A stretch of DNA of 64,000 bases from Pseudomonas fulva 12-X (GCF_000213805.1 NC_015556.1:1302001-1366000); one strand, 5' to 3'. Positions 27,748 to 36,376 are shown, counted from the stretch's first letter. Numbers and translations are program-made. The notes: a model not told the origin generated them from the letters alone.

Positions 27748-29466
27748 ATGGGTGACGATATGATCGAAGTAACCGAAGTCTCCATCGCCGAGCTGCGCGC
27801 GGCGCTCGAGGCCGGTCGCACCAGCTCGGTCGAGCTGGTGCAGGCCTACCTGGCTCGGATCGATGCTTACGATGGAGTGGGAACTGCCACGGCACTCAAC
27901 GCCGTGGTGGTACGCAACCCCGATGCACTGAAGGAAGCCGAAGCCTCCGATGCCCGCCGCGCCCGTGGCGAGCTCTTAAGCCCGCTGGACGGCATTCCCT
28001 ACACCGCCAAGGACAGCTACCTGGTCAAGGGCCTGACTGCCGCGTCCGGCAGCCCGGCCTTCAAGGATCTGGTCGCCCAGCGCGACGCCTTCACCATCGA
28101 GCGGCTGCGCGCTGCGGGCGCCATCTGCCTGGGCAAGACCAACATGCCGCCGATGGCCAATGGCGGTATGCAGCGTGGCGTGTATGGCCGGGCGGAAAGC
28201 CCGTACAACGCCAACTACCTCACCGCACCGTTCGCCTCCGGCTCATCCAACGGTGCCGGCACGGCAACGGCGGCAAGCTTTTCCGCGTTCGGCCTTGCCG
28301 AGGAAACCTGGTCGAGCGGCCGTGGGCCAGCCTCGAACAACGGCCTGTGCGCCTACACGCCGTCGCGCGGGGTGATCTCGGTGCGCGGCAACTGGCCGCT
28401 GACCCCGACCATGGACGTGGTGGTGCCCTACGCCCGCAGCATGGCCGACCTGCTCGAAGTGCTCGACGTGGTGGTCGCCGATGACCCTGATACCCGGGGC
28501 GACCTGTGGCGTCTGCAGCCCTGGGTGCCGCTGCCCAAAGCCTCGGACATTCGCCCGGCGTCCTACCTTGCTCTGGCCGCCAAGCCCGATGCGCTGAAAG
28601 GCAAACACCTAGGCGTGCCGCGCATGTACATCAACAAGGATGAGCTGGCCGGCACCAGCGAAAAGCCGGGCATTGGTGGCCCGACCGGGCAGCGTATCCA
28701 CACCCGTGCTTCGGTGATCGCGCTGTGGGAACAGGCTCGTGCTGCGCTGGAAAACGCCGGTGCGACAGTGGTCGAAGTGGACTTCCCGCTGGTCTCCAAC
28801 TGCGAGGGCGACCGTCCTGGCGCTCCAACCGTGTACAACCGTGGCCTGGTGCCACACCAGTTCCTGCTCGACGAGCTGGGTGAGCTGACGGCGTGGGCAT
28901 TCGATGATTTTCTGCGCGCCAATGGCGACCCGAAACTCAATCGCCTGGCCGACGTCGATGGCCCGCAGATCTTCCCCCACGACCCCGGCACGCTACCCAA
29001 TCGTGAGGACGACCTGGCCGTCGGCATGGACGAATACGTGCGCATGGCGCAGCGCGGCATCACGCCGTGGCACGATGTTCCCAGCGCGCCGGATGGCATG
29101 CGCGCCCTTGAGCTGACTCGCAAGCTGGATCTGGAAGACTGGATGGACAGCCTGCAGCTCGACGCGGTGATCTTCCCTGCGGTGGCCGATGTCGGCCCGG
29201 CGGATGCGGACGTCAATCCGATCTCCGCCGATATCGCCTGGAGCAACGGCGTCTGGGTCGCCAACGGCAACCTCGCCATCCGCCACCAGGGCGTACCGAC
29301 CGTCACCGTGCCCATGGGCGTGATGGCCGATATCGGCATGCCGGTCGGCCTGACCTTCGCCGGCCGCGCCTACGACGACAATGTATTGCTGCAGCTGGCC
29401 TCGGCCTTTGAGGCGACCGGCAACAAACGGCAGATCCCGCCGCGTACGCCGCCGCTCGCAGGCTGA
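27748..29466 (+). CDS. Amidase signature family hydrolase
   Basis: 572 residues of the amidase signature family. The catalytic Lys is in YTAKDSY near 90, the cis-Ser in FASGSSNGAG near 170, and the nucleophilic Ser in ETWSSGRGPAS near 194. The GRGPAS context differs from the usual GGSxR motif and suits a subgroup. Five bases separate it from the ligase, so the two are coupled. A start at 27760 (MIEVTEV) is also plausible. It likely cleaves a gamma-glutamyl amide or a related amide in the pathway. Confidence 0.85.
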   Translation: MGDDMIEVTEVSIAELRAALEAGRTSSVELVQAYLARIDAYDGVGTATALNAVVVRNPDALKEAEASDARRARGELLSPLDGIPYTAKDSYLVKGLTAASGSPAFKDLVAQRDAFTIERLRAAGAICLGKTNMPPMANGGMQRGVYGRAESPYNANYLTAPFASGSSNGAGTATAASFSAFGLAEETWSSGRGPASNNGLCAYTPSRGVISVRGNWPLTPTMDVVVPYARSMADLLEVLDVVVADDPDTRGDLWRLQPWVPLPKASDIRPASYLALAAKPDALKGKHLGVPRMYINKDELAGTSEKPGIGGPTGQRIHTRASVIALWEQARAALENAGATVVEVDFPLVSNCEGDRPGAPTVYNRGLVPHQFLLDELGELTAWAFDDFLRANGDPKLNRLADVDGPQIFPHDPGTLPNREDDLAVGMDEYVRMAQRGITPWHDVPSAPDGMRALELTRKLDLEDWMDSLQLDAVIFPAVADVGPADADVNPISADIAWSNGVWVANGNLAIRHQGVPTVTVPMGVMADIGMPVGLTFAGRAYDDNVLLQLASAFEATGNKRQIPPRTPPLAG

Positions 29467-29472
29467 TCCTCA

Positions 29473-29502
29473 CCAGACGCTGCCGCGCTTGGCAGCGTCT
29501 GG
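29473..29502 (+). terminator. Likely terminator of the catabolic operon
   Basis: A perfect 12-base-pair stem (CCAGACGCTGCC with its complement) around a six-base loop directly after the amidase. No long T-tract follows, so it may also stabilise the 3' end. Confidence 0.7.
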
Positions 29503-29632
29503 TCGTTCTGGCCCGGCAGTCTCGTAAAGCCGCATCTTCTGCGCCTGCGACGCATTGGCGCAGGTGAATCCAACGCCCCATATCGAGTAGCCTTGCGCCT
29601 GAATTTTTTCAGCAGTCGCTGGGAGTCGAGCA

Positions 29633-30289
29633 TTGAGTCACAAGAGCAAAACCTTTCTCTGGGGCGGTCTGGGCCTGAGCCTGTTGGTGCTGGTCGTTGC
29701 CTTCCGGCTGTTTTTCGTCTGGGCCACCACGCTGCCGCTGGACGCCCCGGTGCGCCTCGACCAGGGCGCAACCGTCGAGCTGCCGGTGGAGACCCGCACC
29801 CTGGAATTCGACACCCTGGCCGTGGTGTTCTCCACTGCCGAGCTGCCGTTGTTCACGGTGCGCAAGCTGTCTGGCGGGCCGATCTGGGAGAACGAGCAGT
29901 GGGTCGAGTACCCGCCAGCACCGCTGACCCTGGCCTGGAAGCTGCTGACTCCAAGCGGCGAACTGGTCTCCGAAGGGCAGGGTTCCCTGGGCGACGAGCT
30001 GACCAGCTACGGCAGCGACCAGATCACCCGCGCCGTGGCGCGCATTCCCATGCAGCCCGGTGACTACCGCCTGCAGGTGCAGGTGCTGAACCCGGATGCT
30101 CGCTTTGGCGAAGTGGATACCCGCCTGGTCTTCGTGGCGGCCGGCAAGGGCCAGACCTGGCAGAGCGGCGTGGCCTGGTGGGGCTCGATCGTCGCCGGCG
30201 TGCTGCTGATTCCTTTCGTGATCATCTGCGGCCTGCTGGCCCTGCACAACTTCATTCGCTGGCGCTACGGTGAGCCGTCGGCGGACTGA
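29633..30289 (+). CDS. Hypothetical membrane protein
   Basis: 218 residues with one N-terminal membrane segment (LWGGLGLSLLVLVVAFRLFF) and one near the C-terminus (SIVAGVLLIPFVIICGLLAL), leaving a beta-rich middle domain of about 150 residues likely outside the membrane. No family is recognised. Starts at TTG with GGGAG at good distance. It lies apart from the catabolic operon and upstream of a DUF2231-like gene, without clear coupling. Confidence 0.75.
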   Translation: MSHKSKTFLWGGLGLSLLVLVVAFRLFFVWATTLPLDAPVRLDQGATVELPVETRTLEFDTLAVVFSTAELPLFTVRKLSGGPIWENEQWVEYPPAPLTLAWKLLTPSGELVSEGQGSLGDELTSYGSDQITRAVARIPMQPGDYRLQVQVLNPDARFGEVDTRLVFVAAGKGQTWQSGVAWWGSIVAGVLLIPFVIICGLLALHNFIRWRYGEPSAD

Positions 30290-30508
30290 TCATTTGCTCC
30301 GATAGCCTTATCTGATTGGTGCAGTGCGTGCGCAAAGCCGCGCTGCCCAGCGGCGGATTTTGCAGGATATTTCCGCCAGGCAATGGAGGTGAACTTACAT
30401 TCTTATCGCGCAATCTTCCCCTATGCGCAGTCAGCGCGAGCCTGACCGGTTGGTGCCTTCGCCGCCTGTCAGCACCGGATCGCTGAACGATAACGATAAG
30501 GAGCCACC

Positions 30509-30937
30509 GTGACCGTTACCACCCACCCCGACTACCGCTACCGGCCAGGGCCGCTGCACGCGATGCTGCTGGCCGGCACCGTTCCGCTGTTTCTCGGCGC
30601 GCTGCTGAGCGATATCGCCTACTACAACAGCTTCCAGATCCAGTGGGCCAACTTCGCGGCCTGGCTGATCGCCGGCGGCTTGCTGTTCGCCGGCCTGGCG
30701 CTGCTGTTCGCCCTGGGCAACCTGATCGGCGCGCAGCGCAAGGCCGGTCGCCCGGTGCTGTATTTCCTGCTGCTGCTGGTCACCTGGGTAATCGGGTTGA
30801 TCAACGCCTTCGAACACGCCAAGGACGCCTGGGCGGTGATGCCCACCGGGCTGGTGCTGTCGGCCGTCGTCGCCGTGCTGGCGGTGATCACCGCCTGGCT
30901 GGGCCTGAGCAACCTGCGTTCGGGAGGTGAGCGATGA
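30509..30937 (+). CDS. DUF2231-like membrane protein
   Basis: 142 residues with four hydrophobic segments and an N-terminal HPDYRYRPGPLHAMLLAG, which fits the DUF2231 family of small membrane proteins. It begins at GTG with AAGGAG upstream. Its stop overlaps the start of the PQQ-type dehydrogenase by ATGA, so the pair is co-translated and may act together in a periplasmic oxidation chain. Such a redox or haem role is inference. Confidence 0.85.
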   Translation: MTVTTHPDYRYRPGPLHAMLLAGTVPLFLGALLSDIAYYNSFQIQWANFAAWLIAGGLLFAGLALLFALGNLIGAQRKAGRPVLYFLLLLVTWVIGLINAFEHAKDAWAVMPTGLVLSAVVAVLAVITAWLGLSNLRSGGER

Positions 30938-32226
30938 AAACGGCAAGTGCACTGACCACCTTGAGCATGGCATTGCTGCTCGGCGCCTGCGGCGGCGAAG
31001 CGGACACCACCCTCGAACGCGGACCCGATCCGAAACTGCCCGAGCCGCAACGCGGCCTGCTGCCGAGCATGAAGATCGCCGAGCCGGCGGAGTGGGGCGA
31101 TCGCAAGCCCGACGTGCCGGAAGGCTTCAGCATCACCGCGATCGCCACCGACCTGAAGATTCCGCGCCAGACCCTGGTGCTGCCCAACGGCGACATCCTG
31201 GTGGCCGAAGGCCGTGGCGGCAACGCGGCCAAGCTCAAGCCCAAGGACGTGATCGCCAGTTACATCAAGGCCCAGGGCAATACCAAGGTCAAAGGCGGTA
31301 ACCGCCTGACCCTGCTGCGTGATGCCGACGGTGACGGCACCTACGAAACCCAGACGGTATTCGCCGAGAACCTCAATGCGCCATACGGCCTGGCCTTCCA
31401 CGAGGGCAACCTGTACGTGGCCAACCAGGACGCCGTTGTGCGCTTCGACTACCAGGACGGTCAGACCCAGGCCAGCGGCGAGCCGGCCAAGGTCACCGAC
31501 CTGCCGAAAGAGATCAACCACCACTGGACCAAGGCGATGACCATCAGCCCCGATGGTCGCTACCTGTATGTCGGCATCGGCTCGAACAGCAACATCGGCG
31601 AGCGCGGCATGGAAGTGGAGGCCGACCGTGCGCTGGTCTGGCAGATCGATGCCGAAAGCGGCATGCACAAACCCTACGCGACCGGCCTGCGCAACCCGAC
31701 CGCGCTGACCATCCAGCCGGAAACCGGCCAGCTGTGGGCGGTGGTCAACGAGCGTGACGAGCTGGGCCCGGACCTGGTGCCGGATTACCTGACCTCTGTG
31801 CAGGAGGGCAAGTTCTACGGCTGGCCTTACGCCTACTGGGGCCCGAATGCCGACACCCGCGTGCAGCCGCACAAGCCGGAAATGGTCGATATCACCATCA
31901 AGCCGGACTACGCCCTCGGCTCCCACGTGGCCGCGCTTGGCGTCGACTTCTCCATCCCGGAGATGGGCGAGCAGTTCGCCAACGGCGTGTTCGTCGGTGA
32001 GCACGGCAGCTGGAACCGCGACAACCCGGTGGGCTACAAGGTGATCTTCGTGCCGTTCGCCGATGGCCGCCCGGCGGGCGAGCCCATCGACTTCGCCACC
32101 GGCTTCCGCGGCGAAGATGGCAAGACCCGCGGTCGCCCGGTGGGCGTGACGGTCGACCCGAAAGGTGCGCTGATCATCGCTGACGATCTGTCCAACACCA
32201 TCTGGCGCGTAACGCGCAATCAGTGA
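30934..32226 (+). CDS. PQQ-dependent sugar dehydrogenase-like lipoprotein
   Basis: 430 residues. The N-terminus has a lipoprotein signal with lipobox LGAC. The rest is a six-bladed propeller of the soluble glucose/sorbosone dehydrogenase type: PNGDILVAEGRGG, NAPYGLAFHEGNLYVAN, SPDGRYLYVGIGSN, ATGLRNPTALTIQP, GEHGSWNR and RGRPVGVTVDPKGALIIADD. The Arg of GLRNP and His of GEHGSWNR are positions that usually contact PQQ. It probably oxidises a sugar or hydroxyl compound in the periplasm. It overlaps the DUF2231-like gene. Confidence 0.9.
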   Translation: MKTASALTTLSMALLLGACGGEADTTLERGPDPKLPEPQRGLLPSMKIAEPAEWGDRKPDVPEGFSITAIATDLKIPRQTLVLPNGDILVAEGRGGNAAKLKPKDVIASYIKAQGNTKVKGGNRLTLLRDADGDGTYETQTVFAENLNAPYGLAFHEGNLYVANQDAVVRFDYQDGQTQASGEPAKVTDLPKEINHHWTKAMTISPDGRYLYVGIGSNSNIGERGMEVEADRALVWQIDAESGMHKPYATGLRNPTALTIQPETGQLWAVVNERDELGPDLVPDYLTSVQEGKFYGWPYAYWGPNADTRVQPHKPEMVDITIKPDYALGSHVAALGVDFSIPEMGEQFANGVFVGEHGSWNRDNPVGYKVIFVPFADGRPAGEPIDFATGFRGEDGKTRGRPVGVTVDPKGALIIADDLSNTIWRVTRNQ

Positions 32227-32234
32227 GCCTGATG

Positions 32235-32260
32235 TCTCGGGGCGGGCCACCGCCCCGAGA
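32235..32260 (+). terminator. Stem-loop terminator
   Basis: An 11-base-pair stem (TCTCGGGGCGG with its complement) around a four-base loop just after the dehydrogenase gene. The downstream sequence is only weakly T-rich. Confidence 0.65.
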
Positions 32261-32422
32261 TTCACTCAATCACAGCAGACGATCGAGCTGTACCGCGCTG
32301 ATACAATGTCAGTGCTCAGTCGTCCTGCCGCGTTCTCCAATCACCTCGAAATCGCCACTGCCAATGCGTTTACGCGCTACGCTCGCCTGCCTGGATCAGT
32401 CATCCATTTTCAGGAGCAGCAG

Positions 32423-32905
32423 ATGGCGGACAAGCAGCACCACTACCACGTACGCGTGACCTGGACCGGCAACGAGGGCAGCGGCACTTCCTCCTATCGC
32501 GGCTACAGCCGTGACCACAGCATCGAAGCCGCAGGCAAGCCCGCCATCGCCGGCTCCTCCGACCCGAGCTTTCGCGGTGATCCGGCGCGCTGGAATCCCG
32601 AGGAGCTGCTGGTCGCGTCGCTGTCCGCCTGTCACAAGCTCTGGTATCTGGGGTTGTGCGCCGGTGCCGGCATCGTTGTGATCGCCTACGAGGACAATGC
32701 CCAGGGCGCCATGCTCGAACAGGCCGACGGTGCCGGGCAGTTCACTTCAGTGGTGCTGCGGCCAAAGGTGACGCTGGCGGCCGGCAGCGATCTGGAAAAA
32801 GCCCGTGCCCTGCATCATCAGGCCCACGAAATGTGCTTTATCGCCCGCTCGATGAATTTCCCGGTCAGCCACGAACCCGAGCTGCTGATCGAGACTTCCG
32901 CCTGA
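32423..32905 (+). CDS. OsmC family peroxide-stress protein
   Basis: 160 residues of the OsmC/Ohr fold. The conserved Glu/Cys region reads WNPEELLVASLSACHKLWYL with the first redox Cys, and the second Cys lies in HEMCFIARSMNFPVSHEP. These thiol peroxidases reduce organic hydroperoxides. The ATG at 32423 follows CAGGAG at ideal spacing; a longer frame upstream is not supported. A terminator for the opposite strand follows. Confidence 0.9.
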   Translation: MADKQHHYHVRVTWTGNEGSGTSSYRGYSRDHSIEAAGKPAIAGSSDPSFRGDPARWNPEELLVASLSACHKLWYLGLCAGAGIVVIAYEDNAQGAMLEQADGAGQFTSVVLRPKVTLAAGSDLEKARALHHQAHEMCFIARSMNFPVSHEPELLIETSA

Positions 32906-32934
32906 AAAAGGCCGCCCCGATACCGAGGCGGCCT
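32905..32934 (-). terminator. Intrinsic terminator of the SnoaL/Atu4866 operon
   Basis: On the minus strand an AGGCCGCC / GGCGGCCT stem is followed by TTTTTC. It lies between the OsmC gene and the end of the secreted pair. Confidence 0.85.
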
Positions 32935-32942
32935 GCATCCTG

Positions 32943-33311
32943 CTAACGGCGACGGAATATCATGCCGCCGTGGTGCAGCGTGTTCTGGTCCACGAACTCG
33001 CCATCGGCGGTAAAGCCGGTGTCGTCCCAGTAGTCGATATGGGTGCCGCTGACTTCATAGCGCCCCTGATAGGCGCTTTCCCGTGTGCCCCGTGCTTCGT
33101 CGTAGCGCCCGTTGGGCAGCAGCTCGTGGCGGATCTGACCGTCGTCAGTGACCCACATGCCCACGTAGGGATGGTTGGTCATGGCGTTCTCCTGGCTTGG
33201 CGGCGTGGCCGCCGCGGTTGAAGGGGAGGCGAGCACCGCAGTGGGGGCCGCCAGAAGCGCGCCCATTAGCAGGGCGCGCAGGCAGATAGCTCGGCAACTC
33301 ATGGCCGTCAT
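32943..33311 (-). CDS. Secreted Atu4866-type protein
   Basis: 122 residues: a signal peptide (about 1-29, ending near VLAS) and a small beta domain with YVGMWVTDDGQIRHELLPNG, YDEARGTRESAYQGRYEV and DDTGFTADGEF, the pattern of the Atu4866 family of unknown function. It overlaps the upstream SnoaL-like gene by four bases. The two are probably exported together and controlled by the divergent AraC regulator. Confidence 0.85.
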   Translation of the reverse strand: MTAMSCRAICLRALLMGALLAAPTAVLASPSTAAATPPSQENAMTNHPYVGMWVTDDGQIRHELLPNGRYDEARGTRESAYQGRYEVSGTHIDYWDDTGFTADGEFVDQNTLHHGGMIFRRR

Positions 33312-33823
33312 GCCGGATCGGGGATGCGCTGCAGCACATCGTCGTAGGCCGGCAGGTCGAGGTAGGCCGCTACTTCGTAGGCCTTGCCGTCGCGCATGCG
33401 GAAGATCCACGCGTAGCTGTTGCGATAGGGCTGGCCGTCGCGAGCCATGCCGGCGCCGTCCCACTGGATGATCACGTGCTCGCCATCGGCCCACACCTGC
33501 TTGCTCACCGGCCGCACCGGCTCGGACAGGCGTACGGCGAAGGGCTGTACCGCCTGACCCACGAAGGCGTCCACACCGTGATGGGTGCCGGCGCTGGGAC
33601 CCGAGCCCTTGATGGTCCACACCACATCGGGCGCCAGGATGTCGCGGAAGAAGGTATTGCCGCCGGCCGCCCAGCGGTCGAACGCGTCGCTGACGGCCTG
33701 CTTGTTGCGGGCTTCGACCTCACTGCTGGCGTTGGCCAGGGCCAGGCTCGGCAGCAGGGCACCGAGCAGCAGGGCGCCGCACAGGGCCGTGGCTCGGGTG
33801 TTACGCAGGGTGGTAAGGGGCAT
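33308..33823 (-). CDS. Secreted SnoaL-like (NTF2 superfamily) protein
   Basis: 171 residues with a signal peptide (LCGALLLGALLPSLALANA) and a cone-shaped NTF2-like domain: RNKQAVSDAFDRWAAG, LAPDVVWTIKGSGPSAG, VVWADGEHVIIQWDG-type strand and YAWIFRMRDGKAYEVAAYLD. Such domains are isomerases, hydrolases or binding modules. It is coupled to the Atu4866 gene and faces an AraC regulator across a repeat element. Confidence 0.85.
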   Translation of the reverse strand: MPLTTLRNTRATALCGALLLGALLPSLALANASSEVEARNKQAVSDAFDRWAAGGNTFFRDILAPDVVWTIKGSGPSAGTHHGVDAFVGQAVQPFAVRLSEPVRPVSKQVWADGEHVIIQWDGAGMARDGQPYRNSYAWIFRMRDGKAYEVAAYLDLPAYDDVLQRIPDPA

Positions 33824-34204
33824 GGCTGGAGTCCTCTCTCGTTGTTGGTCTGGCTGATCGGCGCATCTGGCCTATGCTGGCTCGAGCTCGTTGCCAAGCC
33901 GTTGCCTGCTCCCCCAGCGGTAAACGCGAGCCGGGCTGCCGATCTGTCCTGAACGAGTCTGCCCCTGCGGCACTCTGTGTTCGTAACCGGATCCTCCCGG
34001 ATACTTACATGATCATCCGTTTGAAAAACCTTGTAAGAACCTGTTCAAAGTCTGCTGCGCGTCGGCACTGCGGCGTTAAAAACAGGCTCGGACTGCTCAT
34101 TTACAGCTCGTAAACTCCGCGTCCTCGCCTGTTTTCGCCTTGCATTGCTCTAGCTCGCGAGTCTTTGAATAGGCTCTAAAACCCTGGTCAGCCAAGGAGA
34201 CGTT
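33824..34204. other. Intergenic region holding a repeat element
   Basis: About 380 bases between the divergent SnoaL-like and AraC genes. It holds the palindrome-ended element at 34034-34179 and must carry both promoters; no clear binding boxes were picked out. Confidence 0.6.
34034..34179. repeat. Palindrome-ended short element, relative of the one at 24698
   Basis: About 146 bases with imperfect inverted ends (TAAGAACCTGTTCAAAGTCT against the complement of the right end, 16 of 20 matching). The core carries GCGTTAAAAACAGGCTCGGA, CTGCTCATTTACAGCTCG and TAAACTCCGC, matching the minus-strand core of 24698-24876, so the two are related elements in opposite orientation with different ends. Confidence 0.75.
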
Positions 34205-35128
34205 ATGGACTCGCTGGACAAGCTGGTACAGATCATCGGTCGCCACACGCCGGGCGATGGGCTTCGGCCGACACCGATTCCCGGCGTCAGCCTGGTGCGT
34301 TCCGGCACGCCGACCGTGCCGATGCCGGTGGTCTACGAGCCGACCCTCTGCCTGATCGTGCAGGGCCGCAAGCGGGTGACGGCCGGCGCCACCACCTATG
34401 TCTACGATGCCGCCAATTACCTGGTCGCTTCGGTGGATGTGCCGGTGATGGGCTCGGTGATCGAGGCGAGCGAGGAGCGGCCCTACCTGTGCCTGGTGGT
34501 CGACCTGGACATGACGGTGCTCAGTGACCTGATCCTGCGCTACCCGGCTGGCGATACCGACTGCGCACCGGCCGCCGGCATCCAGCTGGGCGAAACCACG
34601 GCGGAGCTGCTCGACGCCGCCGCCCGGCTCGCCAGCCTGCTGGACACGCCGGGCGACATCGCCGAGCTGGCGCCGTTGACGGTGCGCGAGATTCTCTACC
34701 GTTTGCTGATCGGCAAGGGCGGGCCGATGGTACGGCAGATGGTCAAGGCCGACAGCCGCCTCAGCCAGATCGCCAGGGCCATCGCCTGGCTGCGCAGCCA
34801 TTACGCCGAAGCCTGTCGGATCGACGATCTGGCCGATATCGCCGGCATGAGCCGCTCGACATTCCACGCCCATTTCAAATCCGTCACGGCCATGAGCCCG
34901 CTGGAGTTCCGTACCCATCTGCGTCTGCAGGAAGCCCGTCGCCTGATGGTCGCCGAAGCGCTGGATGCCGCCGGCGCCGGCTACCGTGTCGGCTACGAAA
35001 GCCCCTCGCAATTCAGCCGCGATTACGCGCGCCTGTTCGGCCTGCCGCCGGCCAGGGACGCCAGCCGGCTGCGCGACAGCGCCTGGGCGCCAGGCGGCAA
35101 ACCGGACGCCATTCGGGAAAGTGCCTGA
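34205..35128 (+). CDS. AraC family transcriptional regulator (AraC_N type)
   Basis: 307 residues with an N-terminal AraC_N-type sensor domain (VYEPTLCLIVQGRKRV near 40-60) and a C-terminal double HTH (about 195-290) including IDDLADIAGMSRSTFHAHFK and GYESPSQFSRDYARLFG. Divergent from the SnoaL/Atu4866 pair, it is their most likely regulator. The inducer is unknown; related regulators respond to small organics. Confidence 0.9.
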   Translation: MDSLDKLVQIIGRHTPGDGLRPTPIPGVSLVRSGTPTVPMPVVYEPTLCLIVQGRKRVTAGATTYVYDAANYLVASVDVPVMGSVIEASEERPYLCLVVDLDMTVLSDLILRYPAGDTDCAPAAGIQLGETTAELLDAAARLASLLDTPGDIAELAPLTVREILYRLLIGKGGPMVRQMVKADSRLSQIARAIAWLRSHYAEACRIDDLADIAGMSRSTFHAHFKSVTAMSPLEFRTHLRLQEARRLMVAEALDAAGAGYRVGYESPSQFSRDYARLFGLPPARDASRLRDSAWAPGGKPDAIRESA

Positions 35129-35253
35129 AACAAATTTTTACCCGCCTGTTGGGAACTTTTAAGCGAATTTACCGAGCGTTCGCCTCGTTATAATTTGCAA
35201 CGAGTCTCCCCTTGAGAAGCCCGCGGCGCCTGCTAGATTGGCGCTGCGACGCC

Positions 35254-35325
35254 GGGCCCCTCTGACAGCTACCCAGCTGCCATGTCGGAGTTGCAGTTTG
35301 TACAACTCTGACTTAGGAGGGGCTC
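35254..35325 (+). promoter_or_regulatory. Structured leader sequestering the terC ribosome site
   Basis: GGGCCCCTC at 35254-35262 can pair with GAGGGGCTC at 35317-35325, which includes most of the Shine-Dalgarno and ends directly before the ATG. Inside lie two hairpins: ACAGCT/AGCTG with a small loop at about 35264-35279, and GTCGGAGTTG/CAACTCTGAC at about 35284-35312. This three-way arrangement can hide the ribosome site and release it on a signal. It lacks the conserved loops of the known yybP-ykoY manganese element, so it is a candidate of another kind. Confidence 0.55.
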
Positions 35326-36330
35326 ATGAGCACCCTAGTACCGTTCCTCACCGCCGAGTTTCTCGGCACCGCCACCTGGTTGTGGCTCGTCTTCATCACC
35401 ATCGTCATCAGCCTCTTGGTCTTCGACCTCGGGGTGCTTCACCGTGAGCACCGCGAAATCGGCGTCAAGGAAAGCCTGCTGCTGTCCGCCGGCTACATCA
35501 CCGCGGGCCTGCTGTTCGGCCTGTGGGTGTGGAACGTCAAGGGCGGCGACGCCGGCATGGACTTCTACACCGGCTTTCTGATCGAGAAGTCGCTGTCCAT
35601 GGACAACGTGTTCCTGATGGCGATGATCTTCAGCTTCCTGGCCATCCCGCGTAAGTACCAGCACGAGGTGCTGTTCTGGGGCATCCTCGGCGTAATCGTG
35701 CTGCGTGCCCTGATAATCGGCCTCGGCGCTGCGCTGATCGCTCAGTTCAGCTGGATCCTCTACGTGTTCGGCGCCTTCCTGCTGCTCACCGGCGTGAAGA
35801 TGCTGTTCAGCAAGGTCGACGACCACCCGGATCTGTCCGAGAACGTGCTGGTGAAATTCCTGCGCAAGCACATGCGCGTCACCGACCGTTTGCATGAGGG
35901 CCGCTTCTTCGTCCGTCAGCCCGATGCCAACGGCAACATGGTGCGCTGGGCCACGCCGCTGTTCCTGGCCCTGGTGCTGATCGAGTGCGCCGACCTGGTG
36001 TTCGCCATCGACAGCGTGCCGGCGATCTTCGCCATCACCCAGGACCCGTTCATCGTCTACACCTCGAACATCTTCGCGATCCTCGGCCTGCGCGCGCTGT
36101 ACTTCGCCCTGGCCGCGATGATCCACCGCTTCGCCTACCTCAAGTACGCCCTGGCTCTGGTGCTGGTGTTCATCGGCGGCAAGATCTTCCTGGTCGGCAT
36201 CATCGGCAAGACCCCGCCGGTGATTTCCCTGAGCGTGACCCTGGGCCTGTTGATCGGTGGCGTGCTGCTGTCGCTGTGGAAGACCCGCAACGACCCGCCA
36301 GCTCTCGACGCTGAAAAGACCCCGCACTGA
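35326..36330 (+). CDS. TerC family integral membrane protein (Alx-like)
   Basis: 334 residues with about nine hydrophobic membrane segments. TerC motifs include FFTGFLIEKSLSMDNVF-like DFYTGFLIEKSLSMDNV near 85, and ECADLVFAIDSVPAIFAIT near 220, with acidic residues in membrane segments. The family includes Alx, which is linked to manganese export and alkaline response. The strong ribosome site AGGAGG lies within a structured leader, suggesting translation control. Confidence 0.92.
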   Translation: MSTLVPFLTAEFLGTATWLWLVFITIVISLLVFDLGVLHREHREIGVKESLLLSAGYITAGLLFGLWVWNVKGGDAGMDFYTGFLIEKSLSMDNVFLMAMIFSFLAIPRKYQHEVLFWGILGVIVLRALIIGLGAALIAQFSWILYVFGAFLLLTGVKMLFSKVDDHPDLSENVLVKFLRKHMRVTDRLHEGRFFVRQPDANGNMVRWATPLFLALVLIECADLVFAIDSVPAIFAITQDPFIVYTSNIFAILGLRALYFALAAMIHRFAYLKYALALVLVFIGGKIFLVGIIGKTPPVISLSVTLGLLIGGVLLSLWKTRNDPPALDAEKTPH

Positions 36331-36338
36331 CGTCCAAC

Positions 36339-36359
36339 GCCCCGGCGGCGCCGGGGCTT
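36339..36359 (+). terminator. GC-rich stem-loop after terC
   Basis: GCCCCGGC and GCCGGGGC form an eight-base-pair stem around three bases, followed by CTTCTCAC. A short T-tract makes it a moderate terminator only. Confidence 0.55.
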
Positions 36360-36376
36360 CTCACTGGAGATATGCC

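Noticed and set aside
35160..35325. yybP-ykoY manganese riboswitch upstream of terC
   Set aside because: The conserved loop sequences of that element are not present on the plus strand, although a different structure is.
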